A stretch of 64,000 nucleotides of DNA from Myxococcales bacterium. Lineage in GTDB: Bacteria; Myxococcota_A; Polyangia; Polyangiales; Ga0077539. Positions 27,342-36,026 of this stretch are shown here, piece by piece. Where the stretch lies: positions 1-64,000 of the forward strand of contig JAUSAZ010000056.1 in assembly GCA_030652255.1 (NCBI GenBank), written 5' to 3'. Within the stretch, counting starts at the first letter, position 1. Every line of letters starts with the position of its first letter. The notes beneath the pieces are model-generated. The model worked only from the letters and a program-made list of their open reading frames with translations. It did not search any database and had not been told where the DNA came from. The translations under genes were made by a program, and so were the position numbers.

Positions 27342-28996
27342 GGCGTACCCCCGTCGGCGCGCCGGAACGCGGCGCTCGTGGCGATGGATGACATCAGTCG
27401 GCGCAGGCGGTAGCCGCCGTACGCGAAGTCCTGCGAGAGGCGCCCGATCTCGGCCTCCTCGCCGTCGCTCTCGTGCCGGCCGTAGGCGAAGCGGTAGAGC
27501 CGGGTGGTGATGCAGCGCGGGAATCCCGGCGCGTCGTGGAGGGCCTGCGTGAGCCCGATGGCGTCGGAGTAGGTCACCCGGTCGAGGCTGCCGCTGGCGT
27601 CGATGGGGGCGCCCTGGTCGTTGGGGCGCCAGGTGCCGATGCCGTTGAAGTGCTCGAGCGCGAGGCCGATGGGGTCGAGCAGCGCGTGGCAGGAGGCGCA
27701 GGTCGGGTCGGCCTGGTGGCGCTGCAGTCGCTCGCGCATGGTGCGCAGCGAGGGCGACGGCTCGGGGAGCGCCGTGTTGACGTTCACCGGCGGCATCGGG
27801 ATCTCGTTGCAGAGCAGCGCCTCGCGTATGAACTTCCCGCGCAGCGTCGGCGACGTAGACGTGGGGTGCGCGGCGAGGGCCAGGATGCTCACGTGACCGA
27901 GCAGGCCCCGGCGGGGAGAGCCCTCCGGGAGGGTGACGAGGCCGAAGCCGTCGGGGCGCAGCTCGGACGGGGCGCGGACGTTGTAGATCGACGCGAGGCG
28001 GCGATTGACGAAGGTCTCGCGGGTCGTAACGAACTGGCGGAAGTCGACGTCGCGGGTGAGGGCGAGGTGCTCGGCGAGGGAGAGGGTCTCCTCGCGCGCC
28101 GCCGCCGGCACGTCGCTGCTGAACGACGTGAACACCATCGGGTCTTTCGACACGGCGTCGAGGCGCTGGAGCCCGAGCCACTCGGTGACGAAGGCCCGCA
28201 GCCCCCGCGCGAGCCGCGGCGAGGCGCTGAGGCGCGCGACCTGGGCGCGGAGCCCCTCGTCGGTGCCGAGGCTGCCGTCCTCGGCGGCGGCGAGCAGGGC
28301 GTCATCGGGGGGGCTGTTCCAGAGGAAGAACGCGAGGCGACCGGCCAGGGAGTAGAGGCTGAAGCGCGCCGGCTCGGCGCCGACCGCGGGCTCGGCGAGC
28401 TCGGTGCGGAAGATGAAGTGCGGCGACTGGAGCATCGCCGCGAGGGCGAACTCGAGGCCGCGGTGGAAGTCGTTGAGGGTGGTGGCGGCGTTGCCCGCCA
28501 GCGTCACGAGGGCGGTGGTCTCCGCGGTAGTGAGCGCCCGACGCCAGAGCCTGCGGCCCGTGGCGCGCACGAAGCTCTCCGCGCAGGTCGCGTCGACGGT
28601 CGCCGTGGGCGCGCAGGTCAGCACGCGCGCGCGCCGGGTGTCGTTGCGGAGTAGCTGCTCGGCGAGGTCGTAGGCGAGGGCCTCGTACTGCTCGACGCCG
28701 CGGGGCGACAGGCTCGTACTCGCGGCGCCCACGGAGATCGAGCCGTTGAGCGGGACGTCGGGCTCCATCGGCCGCGACACCAGCAGGTCTTCGCCGAGGA
28801 GGTCGTGCACGGCGTTGACGTACTGCGCCTGCGTGAGGCGCCGGAGCACCGGCGCGGGCGCGTTGAAGGTCACCGTGGCGGGCGGCGGAGCGACACCTGC
28901 GTCGGGCGTGACGGTCGGCGGCGCTGGGTCGCTGCACGCCACCGCGAGGAGAGCGGCGAGGGCGGGCGACCATCGGAGCGTTGACGTCGCGTGCAA
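27338..28996 (-). CDS. DUF1592/DUF1588/DUF1585 c-type heme lipoprotein
   Basis: The start is TTG 28996: a GGAGG lies 7 bases upstream, and the first residues form a lipoprotein signal with lipobox LAVAC. The longer frame begins in sequence with no signal. The 552-residue protein follows the known order of this family: DUF1587-like RRLTQAQYVNAVHDLLG, then DUF1595, DUF1592 (LAFFLWNSPPDDALL), DUF1588 with CASCH (one c-type heme site, in a CASCHALLDP context), and DUF1585. The family is unexplained, but the heme motif suggests electron transfer at the cell surface. It is the first gene of the operon with DUF1552 and a lipoprotein. Confidence 0.9.
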   Translation of the reverse strand: MHATSTLRWSPALAALLAVACSDPAPPTVTPDAGVAPPPATVTFNAPAPVLRRLTQAQYVNAVHDLLGEDLLVSRPMEPDVPLNGSISVGAASTSLSPRGVEQYEALAYDLAEQLLRNDTRRARVLTCAPTATVDATCAESFVRATGRRLWRRALTTAETTALVTLAGNAATTLNDFHRGLEFALAAMLQSPHFIFRTELAEPAVGAEPARFSLYSLAGRLAFFLWNSPPDDALLAAAEDGSLGTDEGLRAQVARLSASPRLARGLRAFVTEWLGLQRLDAVSKDPMVFTSFSSDVPAAAREETLSLAEHLALTRDVDFRQFVTTRETFVNRRLASIYNVRAPSELRPDGFGLVTLPEGSPRRGLLGHVSILALAAHPTSTSPTLRGKFIREALLCNEIPMPPVNVNTALPEPSPSLRTMRERLQRHQADPTCASCHALLDPIGLALEHFNGIGTWRPNDQGAPIDASGSLDRVTYSDAIGLTQALHDAPGFPRCITTRLYRFAYGRHESDGEEAEIGRLSQDFAYGGYRLRRLMSSIATSAAFRRADGGTP

Positions 28997-29072
28997 GGGG
29001 AGACCTCCGGGCGATGAAAGAATGGAGAGACCGGCGGCGCAGTATACCGGATCGCGCGCGCTGGCGTGGGCC

Positions 29073-30296
29073 TCAGGGCATCGCGGGCTGACGTCGGTAC
29101 GTGACCCGCTCATGGACGACCTGGGTGCCGTCGAGGATGGATGTGATCGCGGGGCCGGTGTCACCGAGGAGGTGGCGCCGCGCGAAGGCGAGGGCGTAGG
29201 TGCCGACGATGGGCGCCTGGAGCGCGTCGTCGATCATCGAGCAGCGGCCGAGGGCGAAGAACTGGTGGCAGGCGCCGCGGACGTCGATCCAGGTGAGGTC
29301 GACCCCGGTGGCGGTGGCGAACTGGGTGTCGGCGCCCACTGGATCATCGCTGCCGCTCATGGCGAAGACCGGCACGCGGACCGTGCGGTGCCCCTCGGGG
29401 CCGAACCAGCTGCGGCTGATGGCGCCGGCCATCGGGATCACCGCGACGAAGCGGGGGTCGGCCACGCCGCGCTCGAACTCCGCGAGCTCGGCCGCGCCGC
29501 AGCTCGTCTCCGCGGTGCACATCGGGCGTAGCGCGTCGACGTCGAAGGTCGCGCCCGCGCTGGCCCACACCGTGTGGGTGCCGAAGGAGTGCCCCGACAG
29601 CACGGCCGTGCGGGCGTCGATGCGCCCCGCCAGGGGGTCGCCGGGGGAGAGGTTGCCGACCGCGTCGAGGGCCGCGCTCACGTCCAGCGAGCGCCAGTAG
29701 TAGAGCGCCGCGGGGCGAGGGTCGGGCGTGTCGAGCAGGGTGTTGCCGGTGTGATCCGGGGCCACGCTGATCCACCCGTGCGACGCGAAGTAGCGCATGA
29801 GGAAATGGCTCGTCGGGCCGAAGCCGCGGTGCCCGTGCGAGTACACGTGCACGGGGTAGCCGCGGGGGTGCGCGGGCGGCGCGGGCGGCGCGTCGACGTA
29901 CGAGTTGGGGTCGGGGAAGATGATGGCGTAAGTGGGGTGCGCGCCCTCCGCGACGAGGGTCGGATACCAGATGTGCATCGGCAGCGTGCGCGGCGTGCTG
30001 CTGCCCCGCGGCGTGTACGTGTGCCGGAAGGTGCGGTACCCGACGCGGTACGGGCCGGGCCGATCGACGGGCCACGCCGCCGGGTCGAGCGGCGCGCTCC
30101 CGAGGTCGATGGGCGGCGGCACGTCGCGGGGAGGGGTCACCGGCTGCTCGTCCACGGCCTGCCGATCGTCGGTCGCGCCGCCCAGGTCATCGCGAGCGGT
30201 AGCGTCGGGCGTTCCAGCGTCGGCGGCGTCGGGGCTGGCATCGTCGCAGGCCGCGAGCGCGAGGGTCGCCAGCAGCACGGAGGCGTGTGGTCTCAT
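29073..30296 (-). CDS. Alpha/beta-hydrolase lipoprotein
   Basis: This 407-residue lipoprotein has the lipobox LALAAC and an Asp/Ala-rich linker. The alpha/beta-hydrolase core has an oxyanion-type SHGHRGFG turn. The nucleophile elbow is GHSFG (LSGHSFGTHTVWA), and a GACHQFF segment near the C-terminus holds a candidate catalytic His. FARRHLLGDTGPAI follows. The pattern fits dienelactone-hydrolase or PAF-acetylhydrolase-like esterases; the substrate is unknown. ATG 30296 is preferred over the GTG one codon earlier. It is divergent from the Cys-rich lipoprotein gene across 120 bases. Confidence 0.8.
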   Translation of the reverse strand: MRPHASVLLATLALAACDDASPDAADAGTPDATARDDLGGATDDRQAVDEQPVTPPRDVPPPIDLGSAPLDPAAWPVDRPGPYRVGYRTFRHTYTPRGSSTPRTLPMHIWYPTLVAEGAHPTYAIIFPDPNSYVDAPPAPPAHPRGYPVHVYSHGHRGFGPTSHFLMRYFASHGWISVAPDHTGNTLLDTPDPRPAALYYWRSLDVSAALDAVGNLSPGDPLAGRIDARTAVLSGHSFGTHTVWASAGATFDVDALRPMCTAETSCGAAELAEFERGVADPRFVAVIPMAGAISRSWFGPEGHRTVRVPVFAMSGSDDPVGADTQFATATGVDLTWIDVRGACHQFFALGRCSMIDDALQAPIVGTYALAFARRHLLGDTGPAITSILDGTQVVHERVTYRRQPAMP

Positions 30297-30416
30297 CACG
30301 GGGCGACTATAGACGCGGATGGAGCGCTCGGGCGCGCTCGCACCTGCGGCATCGCTACGCTCGAGGTGACGGGGCTCGACACGCCGCGCTGATGTGCCAT
30401 TCCATCACCGCTGAGA

Positions 30417-31352
30417 ATGGTGCGCTGGTGGTCGGTGGCGATGATGGCGTGGCTCCTCCTCGGCTGCGGGGGAGACCCGTCGACCCCCGCGTGCCCCGCG
30501 GGAGAGCGCCGCGTGTGCAGGGCCGTCGACGACTGCCGCTGCGGCGCCGGGTGCTCGACGGGCGTCCGCTGCCCGGCCGTCGCCGCGGGGCTACAGGTCT
30601 GCGCGGTGCCCATCAGCGCGACCGAGGGGGCGTGCGTCGACGCCCGCTGGCTGGTCGGCCCCGACGGTCGGCTGCAGTGCGGGAGCGAGTCGTGCGGCCT
30701 CGACGACGCGTGCGTCGACTGGGGCGCCGACGGGGTGCGCTGCGCGCCGTCGTGCGAGGCCAATGGCGATTGCCCGTCGGGCTGCTGCGTCGAGATCGCC
30801 GACCGCGATGGTGGCGGCTCCCGCAACGTGTGCGCGCCGTCCGAGCGCTACACCTGCCTGCCCGGTGCCCCCGCGGGCCGGAGCTGCGACCCGGCCTGCG
30901 CCGAGGGCGAGGGCTGCGTCTGGGTCGGTGCGTCGCCCGCGTGCAGGCCACGCTGCGCCCGCGACGGGGACTGCGCCGATGCGTGCTGCGCAGCGACCAC
31001 CGGGGGAGTGTCCGTGTGCGCGCCCCCGGGCGGCGCGTGCAACGCCCCGCTGCGGACGGCCTGCACCAACCTGGAGGGCTGCGTCGAGGTGGTGTACGGC
31101 GTGCGCGGCACCCACTGCGGCGACCCGGACAGCCTCGAGGTGCGCGTGCGCAACAACTGCACCGCACCCGCAGACATCGAGCTGTGCTACCAGCGCCGCG
31201 ACGGAACCTGCGCGTGCGGAACCCACCGCGGCGTGGCCCCGCAGACCGAGGCGGCGCCCCCGTTCTGGGCCTGCGACGTGGTGGGGACCTTCCGGATGTC
31301 GGCGCGCGCCGCGGGCGACCCGGCGGGCTGCCACCCGCACACCTGCCGCTAA
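30417..31352 (+). CDS. Cys-rich lipoprotein of unknown function
   Basis: This 311-residue lipoprotein (lipobox LLLGC) carries about 36 cysteines. Two copies of a C-x(2-3)-D/G-x-C-x(3)-CC unit are visible (CEANGDCPSGCC and CARDGDCADACC), similar to short Cys-knot motifs in many myxobacterial surface proteins. More Cys pairs follow (CVEVVYGV, NNCTAP, ELCY, TCACG). It probably folds as a disulfide-stapled surface protein; the final CHPHTC may bind a metal. No enzyme motif is seen. It stands 149 bases before the phosphate transporter gene, with no clear operon. Confidence 0.7.
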   Translation: MVRWWSVAMMAWLLLGCGGDPSTPACPAGERRVCRAVDDCRCGAGCSTGVRCPAVAAGLQVCAVPISATEGACVDARWLVGPDGRLQCGSESCGLDDACVDWGADGVRCAPSCEANGDCPSGCCVEIADRDGGGSRNVCAPSERYTCLPGAPAGRSCDPACAEGEGCVWVGASPACRPRCARDGDCADACCAATTGGVSVCAPPGGACNAPLRTACTNLEGCVEVVYGVRGTHCGDPDSLEVRVRNNCTAPADIELCYQRRDGTCACGTHRGVAPQTEAAPPFWACDVVGTFRMSARAAGDPAGCHPHTCR

Positions 31353-31501
31353 GGGGGGGTCAGGGCCTGCGAAGTCTCCCCGGGGCGAAGTTGTCACCGT
31401 GCTGACATGAGACCCGCCTATGCTCCCGCCGTCGACGCCGACCCCCGGGCGCCCGGAAGGGGCGCGCGTCGGTCGGGAACACCAGGCGAGGCAGACCGCG
31501 G

Positions 31502-32917
31502 ATGAACCCACTCTTCGACCATGGACTGAGCTCGGGGAGCGCCTTGCTGCTCTTCGTCTGCCTCGCGATCGCGCTGGGGTTCGAGTTCGTCAACGGCTTC
31601 CACGACACGGCCAACGCCGTGGCGACGGTGATCTACACCCACGCCCTGAAGCCGACGGTGGCGGTGATGCTCTCGGCCTTCTTCAATTTCAGCGGCGTGC
31701 TCATCGGCGGCATCTCCGTCGCGATGGGGATCATCAAGCTGCTCCCGCTCGACCTCGTGGTGGCCGGCGGCTCGGGCATCGGCATCGCGACCATCCTCTC
31801 GCTGTTGCTCTCCGCCATCCTGTGGAACCTCGGCACGTGGTTCCTGGGCATCCCGGCGTCGAGCTCGCACACGCTCATCGGGTCGATCCTCGGCGTCGGG
31901 CTCGCCAACTCCATGCGCCCGGGCCATGTCTTCGGCCAGGGCATCAACCTCGGCAAGGTCGCCGAGACCATGCTCTCGCTGGTGATCTCTCCCCTCTTCG
32001 GCTTCCTCGCCGCGGGCCTCCTGCTGCTCCTCGCGAAGCGCCTCTTCGGGCGCACCCACGCGATGGACGAGCCCCCGGTGAAGGACGTCCCGCCGCCGCC
32101 GGTCATCCGCGCGCTGCTCATCGCGACCTGCTCGGGCGTCAGCCTCGCCCACGGCTCCAACGACGGGCAGAAGGGCGTCGGGCTCGTGATGCTGATCCTC
32201 ATCGGCATCGTCCCCGCGGGCTTCGCCCTCGACGCCGGCGCCACCCAGGCGGACATCCAGCGCACCCTGCGCGCCGTCGACGCCATCGAGCGCGTCGTGC
32301 ACGACCACGCCGACCGCTCCGGCACCCGCGACGCCGCGGTGGTGCGCGCGCAGCTCGACGGGGTCCGGCAGCGCCTCGTCGGGCGCGCCTCCGTCGGCGA
32401 CATCCCCCGCGGCGACCGCTTCGCCGTCCGCCAGGAGATCCTGACCGCGGACAAGTCCCTCGACGCGCTGGTGAAGCGCGGGGCGCTCGGCCTCTCCGCA
32501 GACGAGGGGCGGCACCTCAGCGACGAGCGCAAGGCGCTGCGCCGGATGACGGACTACGCGCCCTCCTGGGTGCTGATCGCCATCGCACTCTCCCTGGGCA
32601 TCGGCACCATGGTGGGCTGGCGGCGCATCGTGGTCACCGTCGGCGAGAAGATCGGGAAGGCGCACCTGACCTACGCGCAGGGCGCGTGCGCGGAGATCAT
32701 CGCGGCCAGCACCATCGGCATCGCGAGCGCGACGGGCCTCCCGGTGAGCACCACCCACGTGCTGTCGTCGGGGGTCGCGGGCACGATGGTCGCCAACGGC
32801 AGCGGCATCCAGGCCACCACCATCCGCAACATCGGCATCGCGTGGGTGCTCACCCTCCCGGTCACCATGCTCCTGGCCGGGACCCTCTTCACCCTGATGC
32901 GCCTCGCCTTCGGGTGA
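31502..32917 (+). CDS. Inorganic phosphate transporter, Pit family
   Basis: Pit proteins bring in phosphate, often with a divalent metal, driven by protons. The 471-residue protein has both Pit signatures: GFEFVNGFHDTANAVATVIY near residue 25, and GVSLAHGSNDGQKGVG in the middle. It also has the late GIASATGLPVSTTHVLSSG. Roughly ten hydrophobic helices are seen. A hydrophilic loop of about 110 residues (DADIQRTLRA-like, Arg/Asp-rich) sits between the two halves. It is larger than in many bacterial homologues, but such loops occur in PitA-type proteins. No DUF47 partner gene is beside it. The start is ATG 31502. Confidence 0.93.
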   Translation: MNPLFDHGLSSGSALLLFVCLAIALGFEFVNGFHDTANAVATVIYTHALKPTVAVMLSAFFNFSGVLIGGISVAMGIIKLLPLDLVVAGGSGIGIATILSLLLSAILWNLGTWFLGIPASSSHTLIGSILGVGLANSMRPGHVFGQGINLGKVAETMLSLVISPLFGFLAAGLLLLLAKRLFGRTHAMDEPPVKDVPPPPVIRALLIATCSGVSLAHGSNDGQKGVGLVMLILIGIVPAGFALDAGATQADIQRTLRAVDAIERVVHDHADRSGTRDAAVVRAQLDGVRQRLVGRASVGDIPRGDRFAVRQEILTADKSLDALVKRGALGLSADEGRHLSDERKALRRMTDYAPSWVLIAIALSLGIGTMVGWRRIVVTVGEKIGKAHLTYAQGACAEIIAASTIGIASATGLPVSTTHVLSSGVAGTMVANGSGIQATTIRNIGIAWVLTLPVTMLLAGTLFTLMRLAFG

Positions 32918-32953
32918 CGCCCCGCCGCGGGCCGTGCGAAGGTCCCCGGCGCC

Positions 32954-33667
32954 GTGCTCCGAACCTGGACCACCCTCGCCGCGGGCGTCGCCCTCGTCGC
33001 GCTCCTCGTGGGGCTCATCGCGTGGCGAGCCGCCTCCGACGCGCCGCCGCCTCCCTCCGCGCCGCGCCCGGCGCCCGCGGTGGCACCCGCCGCGTCGGCG
33101 CGGGCGGCGTTGGGGGCCATCGCGGCGGAGTCGGCGCGCTGGATGCCCGACGAGCTCCGCGGGGTGTACCTCGGGATGTCCGTCGCCGCGCTGCGCTCGC
33201 TCCGCCCGGCGATGCACGAGGGGCGCGGCGCCCGCCCCGACGCGCCGCTCTGGGAGGAGACCCTCGAGCACGGGGCGAGGGTGGTCGCGCACGCGGCGCC
33301 GAACCCCTCCGTCGTGGTGAAGGTGCAGGTGCTCTCGCGCCTCGAGGACGTCGCGGCGCTGCGAGGTCACTTCGAGGCGCTGCGCGCGCGCTACGGCAAC
33401 CCGACGGGCTTCTGGGACTGCCCCGAGCGCGCGGACGCCTCCCCGGTGCGGCGCATCACCTGGCGGGGAGAGCGGGTGAGCCTGATGGAGGCGATCCTCG
33501 TGTACGGCGGCGGCGCGTCGGTGACCCTGGTCGTGTCGGCCAACGAGGACGTCGCGCGGGCGCTCGCCGCGAGCGAGTGCACCCCGGTGACCGCGGAGAC
33601 CCTCGCGCGCTGGCCCGTCGCGAGGGTGCTCCGCGGTGAGCGCGTCGAGGTGATGGACGTCCGCTGA
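32954..33667 (+). CDS. Single-helix membrane/periplasmic protein, unknown
   Basis: This 237-residue protein is read from GTG 32954. It has one N-terminal hydrophobic segment (TLAAGVALVALLVGLIAW) acting as signal anchor, a Pro/Ala-rich linker, and a ~165-residue domain starting at MPDELRGVYLGMSV. A YLGMSVAAL-type strand-helix and a CPERADASPVRRITW stretch are visible; the domain is possibly a mixed alpha/beta fold. I do not recognise the family. It follows the phosphate transporter gene by 36 bases in the same direction, so it may be cotranscribed, but no functional tie is seen. Confidence 0.6.
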   Translation: MLRTWTTLAAGVALVALLVGLIAWRAASDAPPPPSAPRPAPAVAPAASARAALGAIAAESARWMPDELRGVYLGMSVAALRSLRPAMHEGRGARPDAPLWEETLEHGARVVAHAAPNPSVVVKVQVLSRLEDVAALRGHFEALRARYGNPTGFWDCPERADASPVRRITWRGERVSLMEAILVYGGGASVTLVVSANEDVARALAASECTPVTAETLARWPVARVLRGERVEVMDVR

Positions 33668-33685
33668 CCTCGTCGCCCGGGCCGC

Positions 33686-34906
33686 TCAGCGCGGCGGGGC
33701 GTAGCGCTCGCGCCAGGCCGAGCGCCACGGCGGATCGTCGCCGAACACGTCGCCCGCGAGGATGGACGCGAAGGCGCGCCGGTCGGCCCGCGCGCCGCCG
33801 CCGAGCAGCACCTCGGAGAGCTCATCGGCGTAGAGCGAGCGCGTGGTGCCGAGGAAGAGGTCGCTCGCGGCGTCGAGGTCACGCGCGAAGGGCTCGAAGC
33901 GCGCGGCGGACACGTCGCCGAGGTCGAGCGCGGCGCGGATGGCGGAGGCCGCGCGGGCGCCCCCGACGATGGCGAGCGTGGTGCCCGCGCAGAGCAGCGG
34001 GTCGGTGAAGCCGCCGGCGTCGCCCACGGTGATCCAGCCGTCGCCGACGCGGCGGTTGGCCCTCCAGGAGAGGCCCGCGTGGGCGAGCACCGGCGTGAGG
34101 CGCGTGGACGCCGCGAGCGCCTCCCGCGCGAAGGACGCGTCCTCGACGGTGCGGTCGAAGAAGGACTCCAGCGCCTCGGCGGGCTGCCGCGCGCGCATCC
34201 AGGTGTGGGCGCACAGCGCGCCGACGGAGCTCACCTCCCCGAGGAAGGGGATGTTCCAGATCCAGCCGTGCGGGAAGAGGATGAGCTCCAGGTCCCCTTC
34301 TGCCTCGCCGGCAGGCCTCGCCACGTTGCGGAAGTGCGCCGAGAGCGCGGTGCGCTCCATGCCCTCGATGGGGTGCCGGTCGCCGCGGCGCCCCGCGAGC
34401 AGGGCGTCGTGGCCCGTCGCGTCGACGACGAGGCGGGCGTGCGCGGTCACCTGCTGCCCGTCCTGCCGGCGGGCGATCACGCCCCGCGCGCAGCCGTCCT
34501 CGAAGATGACGTCCTCGGCCGCGTGGCCCTCCAGCACCTCCGCGCCGTGCTGCCGGGCGCAGCGCAGGAGCACGTCGTCGAAGTCCGCCCTAGGCACCTG
34601 CCAGGCGAGCGCGGCGCCCGGCTCGAAGGCCTCGTCGTAGCGGAAGCGCTGCTGGCGGCCGGTGCGGGCGCAGCGCACCGCGACGCCGTGCTTGCGGAGG
34701 TAGCGGCCGTCGATGGTGTCGCGCAGCCCGAGCTCGTCGAGCACGGCGGTGGCCGCCGGGGCGAGCGACTCGCCGAGGTGGAAGCGAGGGAAGCGGGCCC
34801 GCTCGAGCAGCGTCACGTCGACCCCGTCGCGCGCGAGCAGCGCCGCGGTGACGGCGCCGGCCGGCCCGCCGCCCAGCACCAGGACGTCACATCGTATGGG
34901 CTCCAT
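33686..34906 (-). CDS. Putative flavin-dependent halogenase (PltA/CmlS-like)
   Basis: This 406-residue FAD protein has the Rossmann motif GGGPAG (residues 12-17), an RFHLGESLAP stretch, and Lys 72 in LRKHGV. The position matches the catalytic Lys of CmlS and PltA type halogenases (K71/K73). It also has GWIWNIPF at about 214-221, the W-x-W-x-I-P motif that separates halogenases from monooxygenases. GDAGGFTDPLLCAG near residue 300 completes the FAD site. The enzyme would put chlorine or bromine on an activated aromatic or aliphatic carbon. No polyketide or peptide synthase gene is nearby, so the substrate is unknown. Related reductases share parts of this pattern, so the call is putative. Confidence 0.75.
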   Translation of the reverse strand: MEPIRCDVLVLGGGPAGAVTAALLARDGVDVTLLERARFPRFHLGESLAPAATAVLDELGLRDTIDGRYLRKHGVAVRCARTGRQQRFRYDEAFEPGAALAWQVPRADFDDVLLRCARQHGAEVLEGHAAEDVIFEDGCARGVIARRQDGQQVTAHARLVVDATGHDALLAGRRGDRHPIEGMERTALSAHFRNVARPAGEAEGDLELILFPHGWIWNIPFLGEVSSVGALCAHTWMRARQPAEALESFFDRTVEDASFAREALAASTRLTPVLAHAGLSWRANRRVGDGWITVGDAGGFTDPLLCAGTTLAIVGGARAASAIRAALDLGDVSAARFEPFARDLDAASDLFLGTTRSLYADELSEVLLGGGARADRRAFASILAGDVFGDDPPWRSAWRERYAPPR

Positions 34907-34945
34907 CGGCTCGGCCGCACGATACCCCGAGGCCCCGCCGAACGC

Positions 34946-36007
34946 TCACGGACAACGATCCACCGCGAGCCCGTTGCGGGTGGCGACGGCGTGGCGTCCA
35001 TCCCGCAGGCGACCCACGTGCGGGCGCTCCAGCGAGCCAGCGCCCCCGTCGGATGGTGCCAGGCGCAGCACGGTGCGGAAGGTGCGCCCGCGGTCGAGGC
35101 TCAGCTCCACGGTGTGGTCGGTGACCGCGACGACACGCGCGAGGTCGACGAGGACCACGGCGCGGGTGGGCGCGGACTGGTCGCGCCGCGCCTCGATGCG
35201 CGCGAAGGGCTCCCCCAGCGAGCGCGCCGTCACCAGCACCCGACGACCTCCGTCGGCGTCGTGCGCGGCGACCACGCCCGCGGGCGAGCGCGACAGCGTG
35301 GTGAACGACTCCCCGTGGGCGGCGAGCACCTCGCCCGCGACCGTTTGCCGCTGGTCCACCAGCACGAGGTGACCCTCGTTGACCAGCGAGAGCAGCGACT
35401 GGTGTTCGTCGAGCACGCCCGCGGTGATGCTGCGGTCGAGGGCGGTGACCGCGTACCACCCTGCGGCGCCATCGCGGGCGCGGGTGAGCAGGAGCCCGGG
35501 GCCGACGGCGCGCAGTCCGTTGGCGATGACGCCCCACCCGCGGGGCGCGAGCGTCGACCAGGGCGCGCCCGCGAGGTCGGTGCAGATGGGCGTGACCACG
35601 AAGGGCGCCGACCGGGAGGAGCGCACGTAGAAGCGGCCGTCGACGACGGCGTACGCGGCGCCGCCCTCGACGAACTCCAGCGCGTAGGTTCCGCGCGAGG
35701 GGCAGGGGACCTCGTCGGGCAGCGTCGCGGGGTGGTCGTCGCCGTCACGGGCGAGGGTGCCGCCGCGAAGCGTCCACACGCGGCCCTCGTCGTCGATGGC
35801 GCGGAGGTCGGCCGCCTCCATCGGCTCGAAGCACCATCGCGGCGCCGGGGTGGGCGGCGTCTCGGGCGCAGCGTCGTCGGAGGGCGGGAGCGCGGTGGTG
35901 GGGCGGGGGCGCAGCGCGGCGTCGGGTGCAGCGCCCGGGGGACGCCGACACGAGGCCGCGCAGGAGAGGAGGAGCGCGAGGAGGAGGGGGAGGGGAGTGC
36001 GCGTCAC
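34946..36007 (-). CDS. Lipoprotein of unknown function
   Basis: This 353-residue lipoprotein starts at GTG 36007. A TTG two codons earlier is possible, but neither has a good ribosome-binding site. A Leu-rich signal ends in Cys (LLLSCAASC), followed by a Pro/Ala-rich linker and repeated short strand-like units (ALEFVEGG, YAVVDGRFYV, VLVDLARVVAVTDH) that suggest a beta-propeller. RCFEPM-like and final DRCP Cys may pair. It has no catalytic motif. It lies 40 bases upstream of the halogenase gene and 20 bases downstream of the S1-domain gene, all on the minus strand. Confidence 0.6.
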   Translation of the reverse strand: MTRTPLPLLLALLLSCAASCRRPPGAAPDAALRPRPTTALPPSDDAAPETPPTPAPRWCFEPMEAADLRAIDDEGRVWTLRGGTLARDGDDHPATLPDEVPCPSRGTYALEFVEGGAAYAVVDGRFYVRSSRSAPFVVTPICTDLAGAPWSTLAPRGWGVIANGLRAVGPGLLLTRARDGAAGWYAVTALDRSITAGVLDEHQSLLSLVNEGHLVLVDQRQTVAGEVLAAHGESFTTLSRSPAGVVAAHDADGGRRVLVTARSLGEPFARIEARRDQSAPTRAVVLVDLARVVAVTDHTVELSLDRGRTFRTVLRLAPSDGGAGSLERPHVGRLRDGRHAVATRNGLAVDRCP

Positions 36008-36026
36008 GGCCAACGCGCGAGGGCGG

